The position numbers and the translations under genes are program-made. Shown here one piece after another: positions 33,766-43,623 of a stretch of 64,000 bases of DNA. Each line of letters opens with the position of its first letter. Within the stretch, counting starts at the first letter, position 1. The stretch is from the NCBI GenBank assembly GCA_963814905.1, contig CAWFEM010000015.1, forward strand, positions 434,001 to 498,000, read 5' to 3'. The notes below the pieces were generated by a model that was not told where the DNA came from, did not search any database, and saw only the letters and a list, made by a program, of their open reading frames with translations. Source of the stretch: DASWJZ01 sp963814905 (GTDB lineage: Bacteria; Pseudomonadota; Alphaproteobacteria; Rhizobiales; Afifellaceae).

Positions 33766-35679
33766 TTGGCCTCGAATTCCTCACTTCTGCGCGCAGCGTC
33801 GCGGCGTGTCGAATTGCCGGGCGCCGGCGGCGCCTCCGGGCTTTTCGCGCTGGCGATGACCGTGATCGTGGTCGCCGCGCTCTATTTCGGGCGCGACCTC
33901 TTCGTGCCGCTGGCGCTTGCAATGCTCCTGAGCTTCGCGCTTGCGCCGCTCGTGCGCCGGCTGCGGCGTCTCCGCGTTCCAAACCTGCCGGCGGTGCTGG
34001 CCGTCGTCGCACTGGCCTTCATGGTCATTTTCGCGCTTGGCGCAGTCGTCGCGTGGCAGGCAGCCGATCTCGCCGAGCGGCTCCCGACCTACCGGCTGAA
34101 TATCGAGACGAAGATCGATTCCCTGCGTCAGGCGCCGCCCGGCGCACGCATCTTCTCGCGCGCCGCAGACGTCGTGCGCGATATCGGCAAGAAGATTGAG
34201 CAGGAGGATGAGAAGGCCGCGGCGGAGAAATCCGTCGGCGCGGCGGAGAGCGAGGAGCCGAAGCCGCTGACGGTGCAGATCCAGCGGCCCGCCCCGACCT
34301 CCATGCAGATCATCTCCACGGTGCTTGGCCCGCTGCTGAGCCCGCTCGCGACGGCTGGCATCGTGATCGTCTTCGTGATCTTCCTGCTCTTGAAGCGGGA
34401 GGATCTGCGCGACCGCGTTATCCGGCTCGCTGGCTCGCGTGGCCTCCCGCGCACGACGCAGGCGCTCGACGATGCTGCGCAACGGGTTGGCCGCTATCTC
34501 CTGATGCAGCTCGTGGTGAACACCACCTACGCCATCCCGATCGGCCTCGGGCTGTGGCTGATCGGCATCCCCAACCCGGTGCTCTGGGGATTGCTCTGCG
34601 GGATGTTGCGCTTCGTCCCCTATATCGGCCCGGTCGTGGCGGCGTTCTTTCCGCTGGCGCTCGCGATCGCCGTCGACCCGGGCTGGACGTCGCTGCTCCT
34701 GACGGGGGCGCTCTTCATCGCCATCGAGCTAGTCATCAACAACTTCATGGAGCCCTGGCTCTACGGCGCGAGCACCGGCCTCTCGCCGATCGCGATCATC
34801 GTCGCGGCGGTATTCTGGACCTGGCTCTGGGGACCGGTCGGGCTCTTGCTCTCAACGCCGCTCACGGTCTGCCTCGTCGTTCTCGGCCGGCATGTGCCGC
34901 AGCTCGGGTTCCTCGACGTGCTCCTCGGCAACGAGCCGGCGCTCTCACCGCCGGCACTTCTCTACCGAAGGCTTCTCGCCGGCGACCCGAACGAGGCGAC
35001 CGAGCGTGCGGAGGAATTCCTGCGCGAGCGCTCCCTCGACGATTTCTATGACGAGGTCGCCCTCCCCGCGCTCGGCCTCGCGGAAGACGACCGCGCCGCT
35101 CTGCATCTTTCCGACCAGCAGCGGGAGCGCGTCGCGGAAAGCGCCATGCTCCTGATCGACAATTTGGAGGAATGGGAAGAGCCGGCGCGGAAGAATGGCG
35201 AACCGGAGGAGCAGCGCGTTGCGGACGAGACAAGTCTGCTCAAGGATGTTCCCGTGCTCTGCGCCGGCGCGCGCGGCGCGCTCGATGAGGCGGCGGCGGC
35301 GGCATTGGCGCACCTACTCGAAGAGCGCGGCGCCGACGTAACGCTTCTTCCCGCGCAGTCACTGCAAACGACGGCGCTGAGGACCACCGATCTCGGCGAG
35401 CCCGCGATCGTCTTCCTCTCCTATCTCAACGCCGATTCCTTTGCGCATGCGCGCTTTCTGGTGCGGCGCATGCGCCGGCGGCTTCCCGACGCGCGGATCG
35501 TCGTCGGCTTCTGGACGTTCGAGCCGGCGGAAGCCGGACGCCGCGATCCACTGGAGGCGACCAGAGCCGACCGCGTCGTCACCACATTGAAAGAGGCGGT
35601 CGAGGCGACGGCCGCACTCCTTCCCGTGCCGGAATTGCCGGAGCAAGCCGTCGCGGAGTTGGCAGCGGCGGAAGCGTAA
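33766..35679 (+). CDS. AI-2E family transporter with a long C-terminal domain
   Basis: The TTG at 33766 has CAGGGGG about eight bases before it. An ATG at 33661 is in frame, but it would start on top of the divergent ABC1-type gene start, so I prefer 33766 (637 residues). The membrane domain has about eight helices and the signatures FVPYIGPVVAAF, NNFMEPWLYG and WGPVGLLLSTPLTVCLVVLGRH, typical of the AI-2E/PerM family. The last about 240 residues are soluble; they hold a segment like a cobalamin-binding or flavodoxin fold (VLCAGARGALDEAAA; IVFLSYLNADSFAHARFLVRRM). Substrate unknown. Confidence 0.85.
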   Translation: MASNSSLLRAASRRVELPGAGGASGLFALAMTVIVVAALYFGRDLFVPLALAMLLSFALAPLVRRLRRLRVPNLPAVLAVVALAFMVIFALGAVVAWQAADLAERLPTYRLNIETKIDSLRQAPPGARIFSRAADVVRDIGKKIEQEDEKAAAEKSVGAAESEEPKPLTVQIQRPAPTSMQIISTVLGPLLSPLATAGIVIVFVIFLLLKREDLRDRVIRLAGSRGLPRTTQALDDAAQRVGRYLLMQLVVNTTYAIPIGLGLWLIGIPNPVLWGLLCGMLRFVPYIGPVVAAFFPLALAIAVDPGWTSLLLTGALFIAIELVINNFMEPWLYGASTGLSPIAIIVAAVFWTWLWGPVGLLLSTPLTVCLVVLGRHVPQLGFLDVLLGNEPALSPPALLYRRLLAGDPNEATERAEEFLRERSLDDFYDEVALPALGLAEDDRAALHLSDQQRERVAESAMLLIDNLEEWEEPARKNGEPEEQRVADETSLLKDVPVLCAGARGALDEAAAAALAHLLEERGADVTLLPAQSLQTTALRTTDLGEPAIVFLSYLNADSFAHARFLVRRMRRRLPDARIVVGFWTFEPAEAGRRDPLEATRADRVVTTLKEAVEATAALLPVPELPEQAVAELAAAEA

Positions 35680-35692
35680 CGCTTCGCGTCCC

Positions 35693-37525
35693 TCACGCCG
35701 GGGCTTTCTCCAGCGCCTCCAACTCGTCGATCAATCCTGCGATCACCGAGAGCCCCATCTGCCAGAAGCCGGGATCGCTGGCGTCGAGCCCGAAGGGCGC
35801 GAGCAGCTCCTTGTGGTGCTTGGTACCGCCCGCCTTGAGCATGGCGAAATACTTGTCCTGGAAGCCGCACTCCGCCTTCTCGTAGACGGCGTAAAGCGAG
35901 TTCACGAGACAATCCCCGAACGCATAGGCGTAGACGTAGAACGGCGAATGGATGAAGTGCGGGATATAGGCCCAGAAGGTGTCGTATCCCGGGCCGATGC
36001 GGATCGCGGGGCCGAGGCTTTCTTCTTGCACCTTCAGCCATATCTCGCCGAGGCGGTCGGTGGTGAGCTCCCCTTCGCGGCGCTCCAGATGCACGTGCCG
36101 TTCGAAGCTGTAGAAGGCGATCTGCCGCACCACCGTGTTGATCATGTCCTCAACCTTGGAGGCGAGCATGATCTTGCGCTCGCGCGCATCGGGTGCCGCG
36201 GCAAGCAGGACGCGGAAGGTAAGCATCTCGCCGAAGACGCTCGCCGTCTCCGCCAGCGTGAGCGGGGTCTGCGACATCAGCAGCCCCTGGTCGGCCGCCA
36301 GCACCTGGTGCACGCCGTGGCCGAGCTCGTGCGCGAGCGTCATCACGTCGCGCGTCTTCCCCTGGTAGTTCAGGAGCACATACGGATGCGCCGACGGCAC
36401 GGTCGGATGCGCAAAGGCGCCGGGAGCCTTGCCCGGCCGCGTCGGCGCGTCGATCCAGCGCCGGTCGAAGAAGCGCTCGGCGATCGCCGCCATCTCCGGC
36501 GCGAAATCACCATAGGCCGTGAGCACGGTCTGCCGCGCTTCCTCCCAGTGCACGCGCCGGTCGCTCGCCTCGGGCAGCGGCGCGTTGCGGTCCCAATATT
36601 CCAGCTTGTCCTTGCCGAGCCAGCGGGCCTTCAGCGCATAATAGCGGTGCGACAGCCGCGGATAGGCGTCGCGAACCGCCGCCACCAGCGCATCGACCAC
36701 CTCCGGCTCGACACGGTTCGACAGATGCCGCGCCGCCGCCACGTCCTTGAAGCCGCGCCAATCGTCGGAGATCGACTTATCCTTGGCGAGCACGTTGGTG
36801 ATGTGCGCAAAGAGGCGGAGATTCTCCTTGAACGTCGCGGCAAGCGCTTCGGCGGCCTTCTTGCGCTTCGTCTCGTCGGGATCGACGAGGAGGTTCAGCG
36901 TCGGCTCGATCGGGAGCTTCTCGCCGTCGATGTCGAAGCGCAGCGACGCCATCGTCTCATCGAAGAGCCGATTCCAGGCGCCGCGTCCGGTGACCGACTT
37001 CTCGTGGAAGAGTTGCTCGATGCGGTCTTCGAGCTGATACGGCCGCTCCAGCCTGAGGTCGTCGAGCCAGGGCTTATAGACGGCGAGCGCCGGCGTCTTC
37101 AGCGCCGCGTCCAGGATCGCATCGTCGAGCCGGTTCAGCTCCAGCCCGAAGAACAGAAGATGCGTGGAGATGGTGGTGAGCTTGTCCTGCACGTCTCCGT
37201 AGAATTTCGCGCGCGTCGGATCGCTCGTGTCGCCGGCATGCACAAGCCCGGCGAAGCTCCCGAGCCGACCGAGAATCTCCTCGATCCGCTCAAACGCCGC
37301 GATCGCCTCGGCGAGCTTGGCGCCACCCTCCGGCGATTCGGCGAGGTCCTTGAGCTTGCCCTTGTAGCGCTCCTCAAAACCGCGCGCCTCAGCGGCCGAG
37401 CGCTCCAGATCGCGCTTTACCTCCGGCGCATCCATCGCCGGATAGAGATCGGAAAGATCCCAGACCGGCAGCGCCCCCAAATCCTCCGGTCTTTGTTCGG
37501 CCCGCGCATTCTTCGCCACGCTCAT
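35693..37525 (-). CDS. pepF: Oligoendopeptidase F family M3 metallopeptidase
   Basis: The 610-residue protein shows the zinc motif HELGH (residues 399-403) and the following glutamate of the M3 family, in LAETASVFGEML. The N-terminal helical region (LPVWDLSDLYPAMDAPEVKRDL) is that of pepF/M3B proteins. These cytoplasmic enzymes cut short peptides. No secretion signal is seen. It is convergent with the AI-2E gene, 13 bases apart, and divergent from the response regulator. Confidence 0.93.
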   Translation of the reverse strand: MSVAKNARAEQRPEDLGALPVWDLSDLYPAMDAPEVKRDLERSAAEARGFEERYKGKLKDLAESPEGGAKLAEAIAAFERIEEILGRLGSFAGLVHAGDTSDPTRAKFYGDVQDKLTTISTHLLFFGLELNRLDDAILDAALKTPALAVYKPWLDDLRLERPYQLEDRIEQLFHEKSVTGRGAWNRLFDETMASLRFDIDGEKLPIEPTLNLLVDPDETKRKKAAEALAATFKENLRLFAHITNVLAKDKSISDDWRGFKDVAAARHLSNRVEPEVVDALVAAVRDAYPRLSHRYYALKARWLGKDKLEYWDRNAPLPEASDRRVHWEEARQTVLTAYGDFAPEMAAIAERFFDRRWIDAPTRPGKAPGAFAHPTVPSAHPYVLLNYQGKTRDVMTLAHELGHGVHQVLAADQGLLMSQTPLTLAETASVFGEMLTFRVLLAAAPDARERKIMLASKVEDMINTVVRQIAFYSFERHVHLERREGELTTDRLGEIWLKVQEESLGPAIRIGPGYDTFWAYIPHFIHSPFYVYAYAFGDCLVNSLYAVYEKAECGFQDKYFAMLKAGGTKHHKELLAPFGLDASDPGFWQMGLSVIAGLIDELEALEKAPA

Positions 37526-37653
37526 CGCTCCTCATTCCCGCAGCCGGCTAAGACACTTCGCCGGCTCGTAATCCGATCTTAACCGTAAGCGCAGACAGTG
37601 CGTCGGTTCGCGCGCCCGACAGCCGCCCGGCTGGTGATTCCACGGAAGGTGAT

Positions 37654-39135
37654 ATGGCAGTTCACGTCCTGGTCGTCGATGACGATCCCGCCGAACGCCG
37701 CCACACGGAAGAAATCCTTACCAAGCAGGGTCACTCGGTCGAGGGGGTCGAGAGCGGCGAGGCCGCGCTCCGGCGGCTTGCCCGCACGGACGCCGCGCCG
37801 GTTTCGGCAATGATCCTCGATCTGGTCATGCCCGACATGGACGGCATGGCGGTGCTGGAGCGGCTCTCGCGCCATTCGCTTTCGCTTCCCGTGATCGTGC
37901 AAACCGCGCCCGGCGGCGTCGATAGCGGCGCCTCGGCGATTCGCGCCGGTGCGGTGGACTTCCTGGTCAAACCGGTATCGCCGGAGCGCATGCGCGTCTC
38001 GCTTCTGAACGCGCTCAAGATCAGCGCGCTGGAAGGCGAGATTTTACGCATGCGGCTTTCGCGCACCGGCGCGCTCAGCCTCGGCGACATCGTCATGCGC
38101 TCCGCCGCGATGGAGCGCGTGAGCCAGCTTGCCGCTCGCGCCGCGCGCTCCGCGCTTTCGATTCTGCTTGAAGGCGAGCGCGGCGTCGGCAAGGAGCTTC
38201 TCGCCCGCGCCATTCACGGCTCGAGCGCACGCAAGAGCCGCCCCTTCGTTGGCGTACGATGCCACGGCTTCGGCTCCACCGATTTCAGCGCGGTCCTTTT
38301 CGGCGACGCCAGCGACGAGGAGACGCCGCGCGGCAAGATCCTGGAAGCCAGCGGCGGCACGCTCCTTCTCGACGACGTCGGCGGCCTGCCGCAGGAGACG
38401 CAGGCGCGCCTGGCACATTACCTTACCGACGCGGAGGCCGGGCGGCGGCGCCTGCCGCGCGGCGACGTACGCCTGCTCGCGACGACCGACAGGCGTCTCA
38501 TCGACCTGGCCGGCGATGGGGCGATCCGCGAGGACCTCTACCACCGCCTGAACGTCTTCCCGATCTGGCTGCCGCCGCTGCGCGAACGGCGCGACGACAT
38601 CCCGACGCTGGCGCGCGGCCTGCTTGCCCGGCTGGCGGCCGAAGCCGGCCGCCCCGGCATTTCCGGCATCTCGGCACGGGCGATGGAGCTTCTGGTCGCG
38701 CATAGCTGGCCCGGCAACATCCGCGAGCTGGAGCACACCATCTTTCGCGCCATCATGCTTTCGGAGGGCGGCGAGCTCACGCCGAGCGCCTTTCCCTCCG
38801 TGCCGGGCGGCGAAATGCCCAACTTGGCGGCAGAGGCCACCGTCGGTGTTGCAGCATGGGAACAGGTCCGCCTGGAACCCGTTGTTTCGGAGGCGCCTCG
38901 CGCTGACAGGACGGGGCTCGCACGCTATGGTGTTGCGAGACTCCTCGACGAGCGCGGAGAGTTGCGGTCGTTTGGCGTCTTGGAAGAGGAAGTGATCCGG
39001 TTCGCGATCGGTCACTATGGCGGTTGTCTGAGCGAGACAGCCCGGCGGCTCGGCATCGGCCGATCGACCCTGTACCGGAAGATGAAGGACTACGGAATTG
39101 TGCCGGACGCGCTAAAAGAGATGGCGCGCGCCTAG
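37654..39135 (+). CDS. NtrC-like response regulator lacking the GAFTGA motif
   Basis: The 493-residue protein has a receiver domain (residues 1-120) with DDDP near 10, Asp-56, Thr-84 and Lys-106 for phosphorylation. The AAA+ domain (about 150-380) has Walker A GERGVGKE at 174-181. Between LFG (215-217) and Walker B the usual L1 loop GAFTGA is missing and five residues shorter. Walker B reads LLLDD (237-241), where the second residue is normally Glu. A C-terminal Fis-type helix-turn-helix (ETARRLGIGRSTLYRK) is intact. So it probably cannot open sigma-54 promoters. No kinase gene is adjacent. It precedes the L,D-transpeptidase gene by 19 bases. Confidence 0.88.
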   Translation: MAVHVLVVDDDPAERRHTEEILTKQGHSVEGVESGEAALRRLARTDAAPVSAMILDLVMPDMDGMAVLERLSRHSLSLPVIVQTAPGGVDSGASAIRAGAVDFLVKPVSPERMRVSLLNALKISALEGEILRMRLSRTGALSLGDIVMRSAAMERVSQLAARAARSALSILLEGERGVGKELLARAIHGSSARKSRPFVGVRCHGFGSTDFSAVLFGDASDEETPRGKILEASGGTLLLDDVGGLPQETQARLAHYLTDAEAGRRRLPRGDVRLLATTDRRLIDLAGDGAIREDLYHRLNVFPIWLPPLRERRDDIPTLARGLLARLAAEAGRPGISGISARAMELLVAHSWPGNIRELEHTIFRAIMLSEGGELTPSAFPSVPGGEMPNLAAEATVGVAAWEQVRLEPVVSEAPRADRTGLARYGVARLLDERGELRSFGVLEEEVIRFAIGHYGGCLSETARRLGIGRSTLYRKMKDYGIVPDALKEMARA

Positions 39136-39154
39136 CAAAGCGGAAGGCTCGACA

Positions 39155-40885
39155 ATGAGAGTATTGCGTATTGCCGTCCTGATCCCCGCCCTCGCATGCT
39201 TTGCATGGCCGGCCCATGCGCGGATCGATACCGACCAAATCGAGCGCCCCTCCGTGGTGGACACCTCCGCGTCGATGCAGCAGGACGCGGTCAAGGCGGC
39301 GCTCAAATCGCTGAGCGACGCGGACGATCCGGTCGAGAAGATCGTGGTGGAGGGCGTTCGCGACTTCTATGCCGCGCGCGACTTCGCGCCGCTCTGGCTT
39401 GGCGACCGCGACACCACGGCGAACGTGACGGCCCTGCGCGCGATAATGGATGCAGCCGCCGATTACGGCCTCGATCCCACCACCTATACGACGCCCGAGC
39501 TTGCCGCGGCGGACAGCTACGATAGCGACGGCCTGGCCATGGCGGACGTGGAGTTCAGCCAGGTCGTGGCGCGCTTCGTCACGCATGTCGCGTCAGGCAG
39601 GATCCGTCCTTCCGACATCGGCGAGTTGATCACGCTGAAGCCCGAGCGGCCCGATATTAGCGAGGCGCTGACGCGTCTTTCGGCCTCTTCCGACGTGGCG
39701 ACCGACATCGCCGCCTACGAGCCGCCGCAAGACCAGTATCGTCTGCTCAAGGCGACGCTCGCCAAGCTTCGCGAGGACGGCGCCAGGGCCAAACGGATCG
39801 TCGTGCCGGAAGGCGAACTTCTGAAGCCCGGCGAACGCGACGCGCGCGTGCCGCTGCTCCGCGCCCGTCTCGACGTTCCCGTCGCGCAGGCGAAAGGGAC
39901 CGTCACTGTCGCCTCAGCCGAAACGAGCGGCGATGCGATCGGGGAGGTGATCGACGATACGGCGACCGCCGCCGCGGACGCGCAATCCGCTGCCGACCCG
40001 GAAATCTATGATGCGGCGCTCGTCGACGCTGTGCGCACCTTCCAGGGCGAGCACGGCCTCAACCAGGACGGCATTGTCGGGCCGAACACGCTCAACATCA
40101 TGAACGGGCGCAGCAACGACGACAAGATCGCCTCCATCACCGCCAACCTTGAGCGCTGGCGCTGGATGCCGCGCGATCTCGGCCCCTTCCACGTCTTCGT
40201 CAACGTGCCGGAATTCAAGGTGCGCATCGTGGAAGACGGAACGGTCGTGCACGAGACGCGTGTCATCGTGGGCAAACCGACGAACCGGACGCCGACCTTC
40301 TCCAACGAGATGAGCCACCTCATCGTCAATCCCTACTGGAACGTCCCCGCCTCGATCGTGCAGAACGAGCTGGCGCCGGAGCTGAACTCCAATCCGGCGG
40401 GATTCGCCCGTCACGGCTATCAAGTGTTCACCAACGTGCGCGGCAAGATGCGCCAGATCGACCCGCGCTGGGTGGCCTGGTACGGGGTCGGTGCGCGGCA
40501 GTTGCATATCCGCCAGGTGCCCGGCGACAACAACGCGCTTGGCCGGATCAAGTTCATGTTCCCGAATCAGCACTCGGTCTATCTGCACGACACGCCGTCA
40601 AAGAGCCTGTTCAAGCGCGATTTCCGCGCCTTGAGCCATGGCTGCGTGCGTGTGGAAAACCCGTTCGACTTCGCCGATGCCCTCCTCACCGTGGCGAAGC
40701 CGGATTGGAACTCCGACCGGCTCAAGAAGCTCTTTGGTCCGGCGGAACGGCGCGTGGACCTCGATACGCATGTGCCTGTGCACTTGGCCTATTTCACCGA
40801 TTGGGCGGAGGCGGACGGCACGCTGCGCCACTTCCAGGACATTTATGGTTACGACGGGGAAATGTCAGCCTATCTCGGCTCCTGA
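39155..40885 (+). CDS. L,D-transpeptidase, YcbB/LdtD type
   Basis: The 576-residue protein has a signal peptide (MRVLRIAVLIPALACFAWPAHA) and a peptidoglycan-binding domain ending with FQGEHGLNQDGIVGPNTL near residue 290. The YkuD catalytic domain follows (about 330-510), with catalytic Cys-497 in SHGCVRV and a conserved upstream His (HDTPS). This type forms 3-3 cross-links in peptidoglycan. A GGAAGG site lies before the ATG. It is probably transcribed with the NtrC-like gene. Confidence 0.93.
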   Translation: MRVLRIAVLIPALACFAWPAHARIDTDQIERPSVVDTSASMQQDAVKAALKSLSDADDPVEKIVVEGVRDFYAARDFAPLWLGDRDTTANVTALRAIMDAAADYGLDPTTYTTPELAAADSYDSDGLAMADVEFSQVVARFVTHVASGRIRPSDIGELITLKPERPDISEALTRLSASSDVATDIAAYEPPQDQYRLLKATLAKLREDGARAKRIVVPEGELLKPGERDARVPLLRARLDVPVAQAKGTVTVASAETSGDAIGEVIDDTATAAADAQSAADPEIYDAALVDAVRTFQGEHGLNQDGIVGPNTLNIMNGRSNDDKIASITANLERWRWMPRDLGPFHVFVNVPEFKVRIVEDGTVVHETRVIVGKPTNRTPTFSNEMSHLIVNPYWNVPASIVQNELAPELNSNPAGFARHGYQVFTNVRGKMRQIDPRWVAWYGVGARQLHIRQVPGDNNALGRIKFMFPNQHSVYLHDTPSKSLFKRDFRALSHGCVRVENPFDFADALLTVAKPDWNSDRLKKLFGPAERRVDLDTHVPVHLAYFTDWAEADGTLRHFQDIYGYDGEMSAYLGS

Positions 40886-41039
40886 GCCGGAAGAGCCCGG
40901 ATTTCGCCCGAATCGTCCACCGGGTGCCGCAATTCTGCCACAGCCCGAATTTTAATTCCGGGTTAAGCAACTTACGCGACGATTGCGCCCACTGCCGTCG
41001 GGGAAGGGCGACCCCCAAAAATCCAGAGGGCGACCGCGT

Positions 41040-42716
41040 TTGAGACTTCCGACCGCACACCTATCGATCGGGCTGTCTTTTGGGCTGGCTATCAGCCTCT
41101 TCTTCGTATCGATCGTCGCCATGCCGGCGCAGCCCGCGCAGTCTCGCGAGCCCGATCACACGCTGAAGCTCTTCTTTGGCCACACCGGCGAGCGCGCCGA
41201 ATTCACCTTCAAGCGCAACGGCCGCTACGATCGGACGCAACTCGACAAGATTAACCATTTCTTGCGCGACTGGCGGCGCAACGAAACGATCCACATGGAT
41301 CCGCACCTGCTCGACCTCGTCTGGGCGATCTACCAGAAGAGCGGCTCGCACGATTTCATTCACGTCGTCTCCGCCTACCGTTCGCCCACCACCAACGAGA
41401 TGCTGCGCAAGCGTTCGAGCGGTGTCGCCAAGAACAGCCAGCACCGGCTCGGCAAGGCCATGGACTGGTTCGTGACCGACGTGCCGCTTTCCAAGCTGCG
41501 CGAGGTCGCCATGAAGATGCAGGGCGGCGGCGTCGGCTACTATCCGCGCTCCGGCTCGCCTTTCATCCATACCGACACGGGCAATGTCCGCGCTTGGCCG
41601 CGCATGTCGCGCCAGCAGCTCATCGCGCTCTTCCCCAACGGCAACACGCTGCACCTGCCGGCCGACGGCAAGCCGCTGCCGGGCTACGAGAAGGCCCTCG
41701 CCCAGCGCAAGGCCTCCAGCGGCACGGCGCTTGCCTATCTGGAGACGGAGCCTTCGAACGACGCAGGCGGCGGCAGCACCGACAGCGACACCAAGAGCTG
41801 GCTCGCCCGCGTCTTCCCCGGCGATACCGGCAATAACGGCGGCAATGACGCCGGCGACGACGAAGACGCGGCCGAAACCGCCCCCGCTACGGCCGCGCCA
41901 TCCGCCGCTCCGGCGCCAGCGCTCGCAGCAGCGACGACGGACGATCTCGACGTGCGCACGCCGCGCGCTCGCCCGACCCGCGAGACGGAGATGGCGGCGG
42001 CCGAAACGTCGGCCCCGTTCACCGTCGCCGCGGTCGATACCGATGCGATGACGATGCTGGTCATGCCGGCGCTGACGGATCGCGCCTTGGCCGGCACGCT
42101 GAGCCCCGATGCAGTCGGAATCGGCGCGCCGCGTCCGCGCCCAGCGACGCCGGGCCCCATTACGCCGGCGAAGGACGCAATCGCCACGCTTCTTTCGCCC
42201 GCCGCCGGCGAGCAACCCCCCGCTCCGCAGCGTCCGGTCGAGCTTGCCTACGCTCCCGCCGCCGACACCGCCGCCGATTCCGTCGTCGTCTCCGATGCCG
42301 ATCGCGCGATCCTGCAGGCCTTCGCCGCCGCGACGTCGGAAACCGTCGAGGAGGCCGACGCGCGGCTCGCCGACGCTCTGAGACGCCGCGCCGCCGGCGC
42401 CAAGCCGACGACCGCCGAGCCCGGAGGCGCCGTGATCCTGGCTTCGGCCGAGCTGCCCGGCTACGACACCGACGAGGACGCGCTCCTCGATCTCATCGAC
42501 TCCACGACGCCGCCCGATCCCAAGTCCGCCAGTCTCGCAATGCCGCAACCGCAGGACGCCAACGGCTTCTACGTGGCGCCGGAGGGTGCCTCGGAAGTCT
42601 CCGATCTGCGCGGCGATTCCGGTCCGCCGGTCGATCACTTCGCCCAGAATCGCGACGCGCCCTCGAAAGACGAAGAGGGCTTCTTCACCAAGCTCTTCGC
42701 CAGTCTGATCGAATAG
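41040..42716 (+). CDS. DUF882 (M15A, YcbK-like) putative peptidoglycan peptidase with long acidic tail
   Basis: The TTG at 41040 has AGAGGG nine bases upstream and gives 558 residues; a TTG at 40983 has no site. A membrane/signal segment (LSIGLSFGLAISLFFVSIV) precedes the DUF882 domain (about 40-200). Its zinc ligands are visible in HRLGKAMD (His-135) and HTDTG near 180. The rest (about 210-540) is a low-complexity Ala/Pro/Asp/Thr-rich tail. The family includes murein peptidases. It follows the L,D-transpeptidase on the same strand. Confidence 0.88.
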   Translation: MRLPTAHLSIGLSFGLAISLFFVSIVAMPAQPAQSREPDHTLKLFFGHTGERAEFTFKRNGRYDRTQLDKINHFLRDWRRNETIHMDPHLLDLVWAIYQKSGSHDFIHVVSAYRSPTTNEMLRKRSSGVAKNSQHRLGKAMDWFVTDVPLSKLREVAMKMQGGGVGYYPRSGSPFIHTDTGNVRAWPRMSRQQLIALFPNGNTLHLPADGKPLPGYEKALAQRKASSGTALAYLETEPSNDAGGGSTDSDTKSWLARVFPGDTGNNGGNDAGDDEDAAETAPATAAPSAAPAPALAAATTDDLDVRTPRARPTRETEMAAAETSAPFTVAAVDTDAMTMLVMPALTDRALAGTLSPDAVGIGAPRPRPATPGPITPAKDAIATLLSPAAGEQPPAPQRPVELAYAPAADTAADSVVVSDADRAILQAFAAATSETVEEADARLADALRRRAAGAKPTTAEPGGAVILASAELPGYDTDEDALLDLIDSTTPPDPKSASLAMPQPQDANGFYVAPEGASEVSDLRGDSGPPVDHFAQNRDAPSKDEEGFFTKLFASLIE

Positions 42717-42767
42717 GCCTCCGGGCGGAATCGACCGCGACGACGCGCGCCTGTATCAAGGGGCGCA

Positions 42768-43613
42768 ATGGCTTTCGATCTGGAACTCGGTCCTCTTGTC
42801 GATCGGATCGGCGTGCGCCGCTTCGGCGCGGCGCTCCGCCGCAACCTCTCTCACAATCTCAAAACGACGCGCGCGCTCTATCTGCGCCGCCGACGCGACC
42901 TTCGCTTCCGCCTGGTTCCCTACGACGGGGCGCAGATCGCAAACGCGGCGGTGGTCGTCTTCTCCCTCCTCGCCGTGCTCGTCTTCGTCTGCGACCCGCT
43001 TCTCGTCGCGTGGCAGACGAGCCTCCCGCGCGGCGTCGTGCATTTCTTCGACGACGTCACGCGCTTCGGAAAATCCGACTGGATCCTGATCGGCACCGGA
43101 CTCTTCGTGCTCGTCATGCTGTTCCTCGATTGGACGGCGCTGCACGCGCGGCTTAGGGCGAAGCGCGCGGTGCGCGCACTGGCCGCGCTCTATGTCTTCG
43201 CCTCCGTCGCGACCGCCGGCATCGTCTCGAACGTCGCGAAATACGTGATCGGCCGGGCGCGGCCGACGCATTTCGCGGACACCGGAACGTTCTCGCTCGA
43301 TTTTTTTTCGGGGGACGCAAGCTGGGCGAGCTTTCCGTCCGGCCACGCGACGACGGCGATGGCGCTCGGCCTGTCGCTGGCCTTGCTCTTCCCGCGCTTT
43401 CGCTGGGTTTTCCTGTCGATCGGCTTCTGGATAGCGGTGAGCCGGCTCTTCGTCCGCGCGCACTATCCATCCGACGTGCTCGCCGGATGTCTCGTCGGCG
43501 CGCTGAGCGCATGGCTCATCGCCCGCGCGCTGGCGCGCCACCGGCTCGTCTTCGGTTTCGACAGGTCGGGAAGCCTCGTGCGCCGCAAGGGCGCGTCCGG
43601 CCGACTTATGTGA
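42768..43613 (+). CDS. PAP2-family membrane phosphatase
   Basis: The 281-residue protein shows all three PAP2 motifs: KYVIGRARP near residue 160, FPSGH near 190 and SRLFVRAHYPSDV near 225. About five membrane helices can be seen. PAP2 enzymes remove phosphate from undecaprenyl-PP, phosphatidate or lipid A. A role in lipid carrier recycling would fit the peptidoglycan genes upstream, but this is inference. It is 51 bases after the DUF882 gene. Repeat copy 2 follows its stop. Confidence 0.9.
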   Translation: MAFDLELGPLVDRIGVRRFGAALRRNLSHNLKTTRALYLRRRRDLRFRLVPYDGAQIANAAVVVFSLLAVLVFVCDPLLVAWQTSLPRGVVHFFDDVTRFGKSDWILIGTGLFVLVMLFLDWTALHARLRAKRAVRALAALYVFASVATAGIVSNVAKYVIGRARPTHFADTGTFSLDFFSGDASWASFPSGHATTAMALGLSLALLFPRFRWVFLSIGFWIAVSRLFVRAHYPSDVLAGCLVGALSAWLIARALARHRLVFGFDRSGSLVRRKGASGRLM

Positions 43614-43623
43614 CGGCGCGCGT

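Noticed and set aside
37654..39135. A standard sigma-54 activator.
   Set aside because: The GAFTGA loop is absent, so that label would mislead.
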